From Tabrizicola sp. TH137 (GTDB lineage Bacteria > Pseudomonadota > Alphaproteobacteria > Rhodobacterales > Rhodobacteraceae): a stretch of DNA of 64,000 nt. Position 1 is the stretch's first letter. Each line of letters opens with the position of its first letter. Positions 27,367 through 36,050 of this stretch are shown here, piece after piece. A program made the translations under genes and the position numbers. The stretch spans positions 1-64,000 of the forward strand of contig NZ_PKRQ01000009.1 in NCBI RefSeq assembly GCF_002855575.1, written 5' to 3'. The notes below the pieces were generated by a model, which worked only from the letters and a program-made list of their open reading frames with translations, searched no databases and was not told the DNA's origin.

Positions 27367-28260
27367 ATGACGCTTAAACAACTCGAGGCCTTCTATTGGT
27401 CTGCAATACTGGGTAGCTTTGCGTTAGCCGCTGAGCGCCTCTTCATGACTCAATCGGCGCTTTCCAAGCGGATACAAGAGTTGGAGTTGGAAATCGGTAT
27501 TCCGCTCTTTGATCGCACCGGACCGCGGGCACGCATTACTGAGGCGGGACAGAACATTTTGGGCCGGGTAGAAAACCTCCTTGCCCTACGCGACGAAATT
27601 GTTCTCGCCGCACGTGGCCCTATTGGGCTTCAAGGGACCTGCCGATTCGGAATAAGCGAATTGATGGCTATGCAGTTCCTGCCCAAGATTGTTGCTGCGG
27701 CGCGGGCGGCCTTTCCAGATGTGATTGTTGAGCCTCGCGTTGCCGTCACGCGTGAGCTTCTAGACGATGTGGAAAAGGGAGAAACCGAGTTTGCGCTGGC
27801 GCCAGGGACTTCAGAAAACCCCGATGTCCTGAGTCGACCAATCGTGTCCATCCCCCTTTGCTGGGTAGCCGCACCGGATCTAGTCAAGGGCAAGACCAGC
27901 ATAACCTCAGCAGAATTACAGGCCTATCCCATTATTTCAATGTCAGCGCAGGCAGGCAGCAGCCTTGTCCTGCAAAGCTTCAGCGCTCAGCACGATCTGA
28001 GGTTTCGCAGGATACTCGCTTCAAACAGCCCTGAAGCTGTCGCATCCGTCACAATGGCTGGGCTTGGCATTGCACTGTTGGCTGAGCCATTCGTCAAACG
28101 TTTTATCGATACAGGGCAGCTGCTACGGATAGATATCGAGGACCAACCGGCAGTATCGGAGCTGCAATACTCGATCCACTGGCGAGCCGATAACAAGCGT
28201 GTTCTAGCCAAAAAGATTCGCGAACTCGCATATGAGATATGCACCCGCCCATTATCTTGA
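27367..28260 (+). CDS. LysR-family transcriptional regulator
   Basis: A 297-residue regulator with an N-terminal winged helix (GSFALAAERLFMTQSALSKR) and a periplasmic-binding-like effector domain from about residue 90. It closes the rightward operon, 52 nt after the aldehyde dehydrogenase and preceded by GGAGAGGAG. The candidate binding site is the inverted repeat at 23304-23320 between the two operons. The likely inducer is a pathway intermediate. Confidence 0.92.
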   Translation: MTLKQLEAFYWSAILGSFALAAERLFMTQSALSKRIQELELEIGIPLFDRTGPRARITEAGQNILGRVENLLALRDEIVLAARGPIGLQGTCRFGISELMAMQFLPKIVAAARAAFPDVIVEPRVAVTRELLDDVEKGETEFALAPGTSENPDVLSRPIVSIPLCWVAAPDLVKGKTSITSAELQAYPIISMSAQAGSSLVLQSFSAQHDLRFRRILASNSPEAVASVTMAGLGIALLAEPFVKRFIDTGQLLRIDIEDQPAVSELQYSIHWRADNKRVLAKKIRELAYEICTRPLS

Positions 28261-28451
28261 ATTGGGCATCTACTACGGCTAATCAAGAGATACATGGATA
28301 AGTGGTAAGCGCCTACCTGCTCTCTGAGTCTGTAAACGACAATTACGCGTTCTTTGGCGATGCCTCGATCATCCCGGCCTTCTTCGGCAAGCCGGTCCTG
28401 GGAGCAAGTCAGTGTCACTCCGCAGTGTGGAAGCTTTATGCTGGGCCTGCG

Positions 28452-29075
28452 CGTCGCTTGCTCCTAATACGGCATCCTGCTGGTGGCTGATCAGGTCATC
28501 ACCGTCTTTGGCCCAACCGGCATCTGCTCGGGGTTGGGCGATTGGGGCGTCAAGCCTGACTTGCCGGTCTTGATCAATGCGATCACCAACGGCCATCTGC
28601 CTTTGGGGTCGTCATGGTCGCGGACGGCGTGGCAGGGGTGTTCGAGAAGAATACTTGCGGCAAGAATGGCATCTGGTCTTTTGCACCTATTCCGGCCATT
28701 CGGTTGGAGCGCAGCAGAGGCTGTCTGCATGAAGGAGACCGAGCTTCAGCAGGTAGCGACGAATGCCGGAACGCGTGGGGCGTAGTACTTTGCCGGTTTG
28801 CCGGGTTGCACGACCTGATGGCGCACCATCACGTTAACGGTGATATCCGATGCGGCCACGGGCCGTTGTGGGCGCTGAAGCTGGTGTCGGACCGTGCTAC
28901 CAAGGCAACGATCAACAGCAAGACCATGAGTAAGGTGCATCATGCGACCTATCAGGCGTATGTGATGATCCGGATTTCGAGCGACAACGGTATCCTGTCT
29001 CCGCCAGTAGGCTTCAGCAAGGCGAATATTGCGAAGATCCTGTCGGTACTGGAGGCGGGCTTTTCGGCAATCTGA
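28452..29075 (+). pseudogene. Decayed class III aminotransferase, C-terminal half
   Basis: In frames that change several times, aminotransferase segments appear in the right order: YGILLVADQVITVFGPTG (PLP Asp region), DWGVKPDLPVLINAITNG (Schiff-base Lys replaced by Asn in the KAITNG motif), GHLPLG, a KET-like segment, then LALKLVSDRAT-like, YQAYVMIRISSDNGILSPP and ILSVLEAGFSAI. The N-terminal half is missing, and the 190 nt before it (28261-28451) hold nothing recognised. Non-functional relic of a second aminotransferase. Confidence 0.78.
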
Positions 29076-29097
29076 CACTGATGAACCGTTGACATGG

Positions 29098-29128
29098 CAA
29101 TGCCCGCTTCCCGAAGAAGCGGGCATTG
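29098..29128. terminator. Bidirectional hairpin terminator
   Basis: A perfect 13-bp stem CAATGCCCGCTTC with loop CCGAA and its complement. It lies between the aminotransferase relic (plus) and the leftward DUF2783-like gene whose stop is at 29144. There is no long T-run, so termination strength is uncertain. Confidence 0.75.
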
Positions 29129-29143
29129 GCTTCTTGAGCCGGG

Positions 29144-29350
29144 TCACCCAGCGCGATGTGCGCCGGTGGTTGCGGCAAGTTCGATGGCCTGACGCAGGGT
29201 GGCAAGGTCACCGACATGGTTGGCTAGGATCAGGATCAGCCGTGCATTCATGCGGTTGGCCTGCTCATCGCTCATCGCGCGCTGACTTTCGACTATGAAT
29301 TCGTAAAATCCGTCCGGGTCTGCGATGTTGGGGCAGAGATTCAGGCTCAT
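29144..29350 (-). CDS. DUF2783-like small protein, probable hydroxylase coupling subunit
   Basis: A 68-residue helical protein starting at ATG 29350, which overlaps the stop of the flavin hydroxylase (TGATG). The core [14 protein letters not shown] is shared with the second copy at 38646 ([14 protein letters not shown]). In Pseudomonas putida U, 3-hydroxyphenylacetate 6-hydroxylase consists of flavoprotein MhaA plus the small coupling protein MhaB of similar size. The same role is inferred from size and position, not from a sequence comparison. Confidence 0.72.
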   Translation of the reverse strand: MSLNLCPNIADPDGFYEFIVESQRAMSDEQANRMNARLILILANHVGDLATLRQAIELAATTGAHRAG

Positions 29351-30963
29351 CAATAGGTTCCTTTCGCGCTGCATGCCCGGGCGATGGCCGCGCGAACCGA
29401 TGCCGGGTCGAAAGACCGCCAGCGCGCAGCGACATGCTGATCGGGGCGGATCAGATAGCAGCTTCCGGGCCGGCCATCGAAGCGGGCCGCCACGAGCCCC
29501 TCTGCATCCGTCAGATCCTGGCCAACCACCAGCGGCTGCGCCGTGACGCCGTTCCAGTCCACCGCCTTGGCAGGACCGAAGGATAGCAAAGTAAAACCCG
29601 CGCCCAACTGACGCAAAAGCCAGTCCGGCGTTCCGTTCACCGTTACCGGCGCATCGGAACATACGGTGCCGGGCGTCATTCGACCCTCCCAGGTCTCCGA
29701 ATCGGGTGTGTTGAGCGCGCTTTGGGTATAGGGGGTCGGAGCGGACAGGCGGCCCGAGTTAACCAGAGGCTTGGCGAAATAGGTCACTTCGGCCAGGTCC
29801 AGTACCGCATCGCGGAACCTCCGCGACGCGGCACTTTTCGGGGTGATGAAATCGGTCGAACGGGTCGAGTTCAGCAGGTTGTCATCGGCCGCAAAAGCGC
29901 GTTCCTCGTGATAGCTATCAATCAGGTCGATTGGCGCCTTGCCCTCAATCACCAGCGCAAGTTTCCAAGTCAGATTGTCGATATCCTGTACGCCGGTGTT
30001 TGCACCACGCGCCCCAAAAGGACTGACCTGATGGGCTGCGTCGCCGGCAAACAATACGCGGCCATGGCGGAACTGCCCAATCCGGCGGCACGCGAACTGA
30101 TAGACGGAGGCCCATTCCAGCTCGAACTCCACATCGTCGCCCAGCATCGCTTTGACACGGGGAATCACCTTTTCGGGCTTCTTCTCTTCGTCAGGGTCGC
30201 TGTCCCAGCCCAGCTGGAAATCCAGTCGCCAGACATCGTCGGCCTGTTTGTGCAGCAGCGCTGATTGGTTGCGGTGGAAGGGCGGGTCGAACCAAAACCA
30301 GCGTTCGGTCGGGAAATCGGCTTTCATCACGATATCGGCGATCAGGAACCGGTCTTGGAAGAACTGTCCTGTGAATTCGGCGCCCACCATTTTGCGGGTG
30401 TCGGAGTTGGCGCCATCGCAGGCGATGACCCAATCGGCCTCCGTGGTGAAGATGCCGTCGGGAGTTTCGACCGTGAGGATGGCGTGGTCTTCTTCCTGGC
30501 GCAGGCTGATAAGCTTGTGCTTCCAGCGCAGGTCGATTCTGGGGTTGGCAGCGATGGTCTCAACCATCCATTCCTCCAGGTAGTATTGCTGGAGGTTGAT
30601 GAAGGCAGGACATTTGTGGCCGTCTTCCGGCAGCAAATCGAACTGATAGACTTGGCGGTCGCCGAAGAAGACCTTGCCGAGTTTCCAGCTTATTCCCTTG
30701 TCGATGAAACGGTCGGCAAGGCCCAGACGGTCCCAGATTTCCAGCGGCCGTTTGGCATAGCAGACGGCACGGCTGCCGATCGAGACAGTGTTGTTGTCGT
30801 CAAGGACAACGCAGGACAGACCGCGCGACGCCAGATCAAGCGCTGCTGTAAGACCGACCGGGCCTGCCCCGATGATCACCACCGGATGGCGCTGGGTCCG
30901 TCCCTCGGCCTGCTCGGCCGAGGGACGATAGGCAAATTCCGGGTATTTGTAGGTTTGGAACAT
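29350..30963 (-). CDS. FAD-dependent aromatic hydroxylase (MhaA/MhpA type), copy 1
   Basis: A 537-residue flavoprotein monooxygenase. FAD motif VVIIGAGPVGLTAALDL, the DG motif IACDGANSDTR, and LFAGDAAHQVSPFGARGAN with the second FAD GD motif, then a C-terminal thioredoxin-like domain. Such enzymes add a hydroxyl group to phenols using NAD(P)H and O2. The neighbouring homogentisate genes suggest conversion of a hydroxyphenylacetate to homogentisate. Starts at 30963, overlapping the VOC gene stop; the longer frame is not used. Confidence 0.88.
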   Translation of the reverse strand: MFQTYKYPEFAYRPSAEQAEGRTQRHPVVIIGAGPVGLTAALDLASRGLSCVVLDDNNTVSIGSRAVCYAKRPLEIWDRLGLADRFIDKGISWKLGKVFFGDRQVYQFDLLPEDGHKCPAFINLQQYYLEEWMVETIAANPRIDLRWKHKLISLRQEEDHAILTVETPDGIFTTEADWVIACDGANSDTRKMVGAEFTGQFFQDRFLIADIVMKADFPTERWFWFDPPFHRNQSALLHKQADDVWRLDFQLGWDSDPDEEKKPEKVIPRVKAMLGDDVEFELEWASVYQFACRRIGQFRHGRVLFAGDAAHQVSPFGARGANTGVQDIDNLTWKLALVIEGKAPIDLIDSYHEERAFAADDNLLNSTRSTDFITPKSAASRRFRDAVLDLAEVTYFAKPLVNSGRLSAPTPYTQSALNTPDSETWEGRMTPGTVCSDAPVTVNGTPDWLLRQLGAGFTLLSFGPAKAVDWNGVTAQPLVVGQDLTDAEGLVAARFDGRPGSCYLIRPDQHVAARWRSFDPASVRAAIARACSAKGTY

Positions 30964-31535
30964 CAAAGAACCTCCACGCCTTCCTTGGACAGTTCCTTGG
31001 CATGCAGCCAAGCGGCGTGCTGGGGTGCGCGCTTAGTGCGGCTCCATTCTTCGAGCATGTCCCATTTCACCGAATCAAGGCGCTTCAGCAGCGCCTCTTC
31101 GCGTGGATCAGGGCAGGCGAGTTCGATACGGTGCCCATTGGGATCGAAGAAATAGATCGAGTGGAAAATCGAATGATCGGTGACGCCCAGAACCGGTACG
31201 CCGTTCGCTTCGAGATGTTCCTTGAAAGCGACGAGGGTTTCGCGGTCCTTCACCTTGAAAGCGATATGCTGCACCCAGATGGGGGTGTTGGGATCGCGGC
31301 CCATTTCGGGCTTTGTCGGTAGTTCAAAGAACGCCAGGACGTTGCCATTCCCGGCATCCAGGAAGAGGTGCATGTAGGGATCAGGTTCGTGTGTCGAGGG
31401 AACTTGGTCCTCGGCGATGGCCAGAACGAAATCCATGTTCAGCATCTTGGTGTAGAATTCCACCGTCTGCTTTGCGTCCTTGCAGCGATAGGCGACGTGA
31501 TGGATTTGGTCGAGCTTCAGTGTTGGCGATGTCAT
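30963..31535 (-). CDS. VOC-family (glyoxalase/extradiol dioxygenase-like) protein
   Basis: A 190-residue protein with two beta-alpha-beta-beta-beta modules. Likely metal ligands are the His of IHHVAYRC, Glu of LAFFELP, His of VQHIAFKV and Glu of HRIELACP, so the site looks complete. Family members include extradiol dioxygenases, isomerases and resistance proteins. First gene of a leftward operon with the flavin hydroxylase and small partner. The reaction is unknown; a ring-opening or isomerising step is possible. Confidence 0.8.
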   Translation of the reverse strand: MTSPTLKLDQIHHVAYRCKDAKQTVEFYTKMLNMDFVLAIAEDQVPSTHEPDPYMHLFLDAGNGNVLAFFELPTKPEMGRDPNTPIWVQHIAFKVKDRETLVAFKEHLEANGVPVLGVTDHSIFHSIYFFDPNGHRIELACPDPREEALLKRLDSVKWDMLEEWSRTKRAPQHAAWLHAKELSKEGVEVL

Positions 31536-31554
31536 GCTCAGGGCCTCCCTTATA

Positions 31555-31568
31555 GTTGCATTCGCAAC
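31555..31568. promoter_or_regulatory. MarR-type operator, copy 1
   Basis: GTTGCATTCGCAAC: 5-bp inverted half-sites GTTGC/GCAAC separated by 4 nt, 20 nt upstream of the VOC gene start. One of four copies in the window, all at the two divergent promoters of the homogentisate region. Confidence 0.7.
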
Positions 31569-31595
31569 CAATATTCGATTCGCGAGGCTATCGAC

Positions 31596-31609
31596 TTGAT
31601 CTGGATCAA
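31596..31609. promoter_or_regulatory. FNR/FnrL-type box
   Basis: TTGATCTGGATCAA matches the FNR-family consensus TTGAT-N4-ATCAA perfectly. It lies between the two MarR-type operators in the gap between the VOC operon and the marR gene. It suggests oxygen-dependent control by an FnrL-like regulator of genes that need O2 for hydroxylation. Binding is inferred. Confidence 0.55.
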
Positions 31610-31612
31610 GCC

Positions 31613-31626
31613 GTTGCATGTGCAAC
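31613..31626. promoter_or_regulatory. MarR-type operator, copy 2
   Basis: GTTGCATGTGCAAC: same GTTGC-N4-GCAAC layout as copy 1 and only 32 nt upstream of the divergent marR start, so the regulator probably controls itself. Centre-to-centre distance to copy 1 is 58 bp. Confidence 0.7.
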
Positions 31627-31658
31627 CAATGCTAGGTCAGGAGTATGGAGGGCGCTAG

Positions 31659-32096
31659 ATGCTCGAGGAATTCTTCCCTTACCGTCTGGCGATCACGGCC
31701 TCGGCCTTCTCGCGGCTTCTGGTTGATGTCTATCAGCGTAGGTTCGGTCTTGGCCGGGACGAGTGGCGCCTGTTGTACCTGCTGGCCAATGTCGAAATGG
31801 AATCATCGCTCGACTTGGGCCGAAACACCTCTCTCGACAAGGTGCAGGTCAGCCGCGCCGCCGACCGGCTGCTAAAGAAGGGTCTGATCGAACGGGCGAC
31901 TTCGAGCGCGGACCGCCGCCTCTGGCTTTACGCCTGTACGCCCCAGGGGCGCGCAATGTTTGACGAAGTCCGCACCCTGGTGGAGAAGCGCTCAGAAGCA
32001 GTGATGCAGCATATGACCAAGCAGGAGCGCGAGGCGCTTGAGCGTGGCATTACGGCCCTTAGGGCCGCTACTGACCGTATTGCCGGATCGTTGTGA
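31659..32096 (+). CDS. MarR-family regulator
   Basis: A 145-residue winged-helix regulator. Recognition region NTSLDKVQVSRAADRLLKKG and wing ATSSADRRLWLYACTPQG are typical of MarR; flanking helices form the dimer. Divergent from the VOC-hydroxylase operon with two GTTGC-N4-GCAAC sites between. Probably a repressor relieved by an aromatic acid. It ends 6 nt from the stop of a second, oppositely oriented marR gene. Confidence 0.88.
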   Translation: MLEEFFPYRLAITASAFSRLLVDVYQRRFGLGRDEWRLLYLLANVEMESSLDLGRNTSLDKVQVSRAADRLLKKGLIERATSSADRRLWLYACTPQGRAMFDEVRTLVEKRSEAVMQHMTKQEREALERGITALRAATDRIAGSL

Positions 32097-32102
32097 ACCG
32101 AT

Positions 32103-32570
32103 CTACGATTGAGAAGAACTGGGGGATAATGCCATCAAGCGGCGCAGAAGCGCCTGCAATTGCCCCGCCTGATCACTTCCCAGCATGTCGCGCAACTGCC
32201 GGTCAAAACTGACGGCCATACTGCCCAGTTCGGCAAAGACGCCGAGGCCCTTTTCGGTCAGGGATAGCACTTCTGCGCGGCGGTCTCTCTCGCTGGGGGA
32301 ACGGTGCAGCATCCCGGTGGTCTCCAAGGCGGCGACAGCGCGGCTGACCTTGGTCTTTTCGATGTGGCCGATCGCGCAGATATCCCGAGCGGTCATGGCA
32401 CCAAACTTTCCCAGATTTGCCAGCACTCGCCACTGTGTCCGGGTGAAGCCGTATCGATCCCGGTATTCCTTCTCGAAACTATGCGAAGTTGCCTCCGCTG
32501 CCTGATTCAGCAGATATGGCAGGAACTGCTCAAGATCAAAGTCGTTCGTCACGTCGTTCATATTCGCCAT
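32103..32570 (-). CDS. Second MarR-family regulator
   Basis: A 155-residue winged-helix protein. AMTARDICAIGHIEKTKVSR is the HTH and SPSERDRRAEVLSLTEKG the wing. The start at 32570 (MANMNDV) is chosen by alignment with MarR length; an ATG at 32561 is equally possible, and neither has a strong ribosome site. It follows maiA in the leftward direction and may be cotranscribed. Which of the two MarR proteins binds the four operators cannot be told. Confidence 0.85.
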   Translation of the reverse strand: MANMNDVTNDFDLEQFLPYLLNQAAEATSHSFEKEYRDRYGFTRTQWRVLANLGKFGAMTARDICAIGHIEKTKVSRAVAALETTGMLHRSPSERDRRAEVLSLTEKGLGVFAELGSMAVSFDRQLRDMLGSDQAGQLQALLRRLMALSPSSSQS

Positions 32571-32619
32571 ATGGCCATTGCTGCATGCTGCCGCACTATG
32601 CACAGCTACGCGGTGCAAG

Positions 32620-33249
32620 TCATCCCGCGGGCTTGACCCGATCAGGGTGTGCCATCTGAAAGGGCAACAGTTCCTCCAGCACAGCAAATATCGCGGAAAC
32701 CCGAGGAAATGCCGACAGATCCACAGCCCAGCGATGCGCGTTGTAGATCTGTGGGACAAGGCAGATATCCGCTAGCGTTACCGAATCGCCATAGCAGAAC
32801 TGACCGGCAGGATTGCGATGTAGCAGGCCTTCGAGCCCATTCAGGCCCAAGGTGATGAAGTGCTGCATCCAGCCCTCCATCGTGGCTCCGAGGCTGACAG
32901 CGTGACGGGCAACGCGGAGGTTGCAGACGGGGTGCAAGTCTACCGCCACAGCGTAAGCGAGCGCCCGCACCACCGCTCGCCCGGCGGGGTCCGCTGGCAG
33001 CCAGCCCGCCCTGCGAGTGTCGTTCAGATATTCTAAGATGGCCAGCGACTGGGTCATCCGCAGCCCGTCGATCTCAATCGTAGGTACTAGGCCCTGCGGG
33101 TTACGTACAAGATTCTCGGGGCCGATTTGATCACCCGCGAGAAGATCGACCGACACCGTACGATAGGGCAAATGAAGTAGATTCAGTGCGATCCGCACCC
33201 GATAAGCTGCGGACGAGCGCCAGTAGTCGAAAAGGACCGTTTCTTCCAT
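32620..33249 (-). CDS. maiA: Maleylacetoacetate isomerase (zeta-class GST)
   Basis: A 209-residue glutathione-dependent enzyme converting maleylacetoacetate to fumarylacetoacetate, the middle step of homogentisate breakdown. N-terminal thioredoxin fold with YWRSSAAYRVRIAL (the zeta-GST SS-x-x-RVRIAL region), NPQGLVPTIEIDG and TQSLAILEYL. C-terminal helical domain with YGDSVTLADICLVPQIYNA. Divergent from hmgA with two MarR-type operators between. Confidence 0.92.
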   Translation of the reverse strand: MEETVLFDYWRSSAAYRVRIALNLLHLPYRTVSVDLLAGDQIGPENLVRNPQGLVPTIEIDGLRMTQSLAILEYLNDTRRAGWLPADPAGRAVVRALAYAVAVDLHPVCNLRVARHAVSLGATMEGWMQHFITLGLNGLEGLLHRNPAGQFCYGDSVTLADICLVPQIYNAHRWAVDLSAFPRVSAIFAVLEELLPFQMAHPDRVKPAG

Positions 33250-33264
33250 GGCTAACTCCGAGTG

Positions 33265-33278
33265 GTTTCATCTGCAAC
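33265..33278. promoter_or_regulatory. MarR-type operator, degenerate copy 3
   Basis: GTTTCATCTGCAAC differs from the GTTGC-N4-GCAAC pattern at one half-site base. It lies 15 nt upstream of the maiA start and 28 bp (centre to centre) from the perfect palindrome at 33293. Confidence 0.5.
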
Positions 33279-33292
33279 TTTATCTTGACTTA

Positions 33293-33306
33293 GTTGCGTA
33301 CGCAAC
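33293..33306. promoter_or_regulatory. MarR-type operator, copy 4 (perfect palindrome)
   Basis: GTTGCGTACGCAAC is a complete 14-bp palindrome in the maiA/hmgA divergent promoter, 62 nt before the hmgA start. It is the best copy of the operator shared with the promoter at 31536-31658. Confidence 0.72.
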
Positions 33307-33368
33307 TATTAGTGCGACTCAAAGGCTCGGTTCCGTCGTCAAGTTCGAGCCCGCGCAAGGAGGATCCC

Positions 33369-34724
33369 ATGACCAGCCACAGCCTACCGGAGGGCATGAT
33401 CCGTGCGGTGACCCATTCGGGAACGCAGACGGCGTATATGCCCGGTTTCGGCAATGATTTCGAAACCGAGGCACTGCCGGGTGCCCTGCCGCAGGGGCAG
33501 AACAGCCCGCAGAAATGCGCCTATGGCCTTTATGCCGAACAGCTTTCGGGATCGGCCTTCACCAAGCCGCATCCCGAACGGACCTGGTGCTACCGCATCC
33601 GGCCATCTGTGAAGCACACCACGCGGTTCGAAAAGATCGACGTTCCCCTGTGGAAGTCCGCGCCGCATGTCCTGCCGGATGTCATCAGCCTCGGCCAATA
33701 CCGCTGGGACCCCATCCCCCACGCGCAGGACGACCTGACCTGGATCACGGGGATGCGGACCGTCACCACGGCAGGGGATGTGAACACCCAGACGGGGATG
33801 GCGTCGCACATCTACCTTGTGACGAAGTCGATGCAGGACGAGTATTTCTACTCGGCCGATGGCGAGATCCTCGTCGTCCCGCAGGAAGGGCGGCTCAGGT
33901 TCTGCACCGAGCTTGGCATCATCGACCTCGAACCCAAGGAAATCGCGATCCTGCCGCGCGGGCTGGTATACCGCGTCGAGGTTCTGGAAGGCCCCGCCCG
34001 CGGCTTCGTCTGCGAAAACTACGGCGTGCCCTTCACCCTGCCGAACCGTGGCCCCATCGGTGCCAACTGCATGGCCAATCCGCGCGATTTCAAGACGCCT
34101 GTCGCGGCCTTTGAGGATCGTGAAACCCCCTCCTCCGTCGTGATGAAATGGTGCGGGCAGTTCCACCGCACGCGAATCGGGCATAGCCCGCTGGACGTCG
34201 TCGCATGGCACGGAAACTACGCGCCGTGGAAATATGACCTGCGGACCTATTCCCCCGTCGGCGCGATCCTCTTCGACCATCCAGACCCGTCGATCTTCAC
34301 AGTCCTGACCGCGCCGAGCGGGCTGGAAGGGACGGCCAACATCGACTTCGTCCTGTTCCGCGAACGCTGGCTGGTGGCGGAACATTCCTTCCGCCCGCCG
34401 TGGTACCACAAGAACGTCATGTCCGAACTGATGGGCAACATCTACGGCGTCTACGATGCGAAACCCAAGGGCTTCGTTCCCGGTGGCATGAGCTTGCACA
34501 ACTGCATGCTCCCGCACGGGCCCGACCGGAACGCCTTCGAAGGTGCGTCGAACGGCGAGCTAAAGCCCGAGAAGCTGGACGAGACGATGAGCTTCATGTT
34601 CGAGACTCGCTTTCCCCAGCACCTGACGGAATGGGCGGCGAAGTCGGCCCCCATGCAGGACGATTACATCGATTGCTGGGGCAGCCTCGACAAGAAGTTC
34701 GACGGCACACCCGGCGTGAAGTGA
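33369..34724 (+). CDS. hmgA: Homogentisate 1,2-dioxygenase
   Basis: A 451-residue cytosolic iron enzyme that opens the ring of homogentisate to maleylacetoacetate. [18 protein letters not shown] is the characteristic start. The likely Fe(II) ligands are His347 and Glu353 (WYHKNVMSE) and His383 (MLPHGPD), with spacing as in human HGD. The ATG at 33369 follows AAGGAGGATCCC; the upstream frame crosses the operator. First gene of a six-gene operon ending with the CoA transferase. Confidence 0.96.
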   Translation: MTSHSLPEGMIRAVTHSGTQTAYMPGFGNDFETEALPGALPQGQNSPQKCAYGLYAEQLSGSAFTKPHPERTWCYRIRPSVKHTTRFEKIDVPLWKSAPHVLPDVISLGQYRWDPIPHAQDDLTWITGMRTVTTAGDVNTQTGMASHIYLVTKSMQDEYFYSADGEILVVPQEGRLRFCTELGIIDLEPKEIAILPRGLVYRVEVLEGPARGFVCENYGVPFTLPNRGPIGANCMANPRDFKTPVAAFEDRETPSSVVMKWCGQFHRTRIGHSPLDVVAWHGNYAPWKYDLRTYSPVGAILFDHPDPSIFTVLTAPSGLEGTANIDFVLFRERWLVAEHSFRPPWYHKNVMSELMGNIYGVYDAKPKGFVPGGMSLHNCMLPHGPDRNAFEGASNGELKPEKLDETMSFMFETRFPQHLTEWAAKSAPMQDDYIDCWGSLDKKFDGTPGVK

Positions 34725-34784
34725 CGGAGTCGGGGGGCGGCCCCCAACACCTTCGGAAATCTGCAAACAAATGAAGGACGCCAG

Positions 34785-36038
34785 ATGGGCCTAATCCGGT
34801 CTTGGGTGGAAAGCGCCAACGGGGAGGACTGCCCCTTTCCCCTGAACAACCTACCCTGCGGCGTGTTCTCGGTCAGCGATGACGAGCCGCGCTGCGGTGT
34901 GGCAATCGGGGATTGCGTCCTAGATGTCGCGAGGCTGGAGGAGGCGGGGCTGCTGGCCCTGCCTGGCAAGCCGCTTCTCGACGTGCCCTTCTGGAACGAG
35001 GTGATGGGGGCGGGCCCCGCCGTCTGGGCCGCCCTGCGCGACCGGCTGACCGCGCTGCTTGCCGAAGGAGCGCCCGACCGGGCGGCGGCGGAGCCGTTCC
35101 TGCATCCGCTGGTGGATGTGTCGCTGCACATGCCCTTCCTAGTCAGCGAATACACCGACTTCTACGCGGGCCGAAACCATGCCTTCAACGTGGGCACCAT
35201 GTTCCGCGGGCCGGAAAACGCCCTGCCGCCGAACTGGCTGCACATCCCAATCGGCTATAACGGGCGGGCGTCCTCGGTCGTCGTGTCCGGCACCGACGTG
35301 CGCCGCCCGTGGGGACAGGTTAAGGGGCCGGACCATGCCGTTCCATCCTTCCAACCCTCGCGCCGTTTCGATATCGAGCTCGAGATGGGCGCAGTGGTCG
35401 GCACCCCGTCCATAGGGCCGGTGACGGTGGCCGAGGCCGACGACATGATCTTCGGCTACGTCCTACTGAACGACTGGTCGGCGCGCGACATCCAGGCCTG
35501 GGAATACCAACCGCTCGGGCCCTTTCAGGCGAAGGCCACGGCGACGACGATCAGCCCGTGGATCGTGATGAAGGCTGCGCTCGAACCCTTCCGCACAGCC
35601 ACCCCCGCGCGCGAGGTGCCACTTCTCCCCTATCTGAACGAACCGCGCCCGATGCTCTACGACATCGCGCTGGAGGTGGCCTTGCAGCCCGAAGGCGGGG
35701 CCGAGACCATCATCGCCCGGACCAATTACGCCGAAATGTACTACTCGGCCCCCCAGCAGCTTGCGCATCACACCACCAGTGGCTGCGCGATGAACACAGG
35801 TGACCTCCTCGGGTCGGGCACGATCTCCGGCCCGACGAAGGAGAGCCGAGGCAGCCTTCTGGAACTGTCATGGGGCGGCAAGGAGCCCATCGCCATCTCA
35901 GGTGGCACACGGACCTTCATCGAAGACAACGACACCCTCACCCTGCGCGGGCAGTGCAAGGGTGACGGATATACCATCGGCTTCGGCGACTGTACGGGGA
36001 AAGTCATCCCCGCCCTTGCCGACCCCTACGCACGATAA
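34785..36038 (+). CDS. fahA: Fumarylacetoacetase
   Basis: A 417-residue hydrolase splitting fumarylacetoacetate into fumarate and acetoacetate. An N-terminal SH3-like domain is followed by the FAH fold: SEYTDFYAGRNHAFN (metal Asp), RRFDIELEMGAVVG (metal Glu pair), LNDWSARDIQAWEYQPLGPF (metal Asp). Full length. It follows hmgA by 60 nt containing a small GGGGG/CCCCC hairpin near 34731-34743 that might adjust expression. Confidence 0.95.
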   Translation: MGLIRSWVESANGEDCPFPLNNLPCGVFSVSDDEPRCGVAIGDCVLDVARLEEAGLLALPGKPLLDVPFWNEVMGAGPAVWAALRDRLTALLAEGAPDRAAAEPFLHPLVDVSLHMPFLVSEYTDFYAGRNHAFNVGTMFRGPENALPPNWLHIPIGYNGRASSVVVSGTDVRRPWGQVKGPDHAVPSFQPSRRFDIELEMGAVVGTPSIGPVTVAEADDMIFGYVLLNDWSARDIQAWEYQPLGPFQAKATATTISPWIVMKAALEPFRTATPAREVPLLPYLNEPRPMLYDIALEVALQPEGGAETIIARTNYAEMYYSAPQQLAHHTTSGCAMNTGDLLGSGTISGPTKESRGSLLELSWGGKEPIAISGGTRTFIEDNDTLTLRGQCKGDGYTIGFGDCTGKVIPALADPYAR

Positions 36039-36050
36039 GGAAACTGGGAC

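Noticed and set aside
28261-28451. Short frames that might be an IS remnant
   Set aside because: No transposase motif or terminal repeat could be recognised on either strand.
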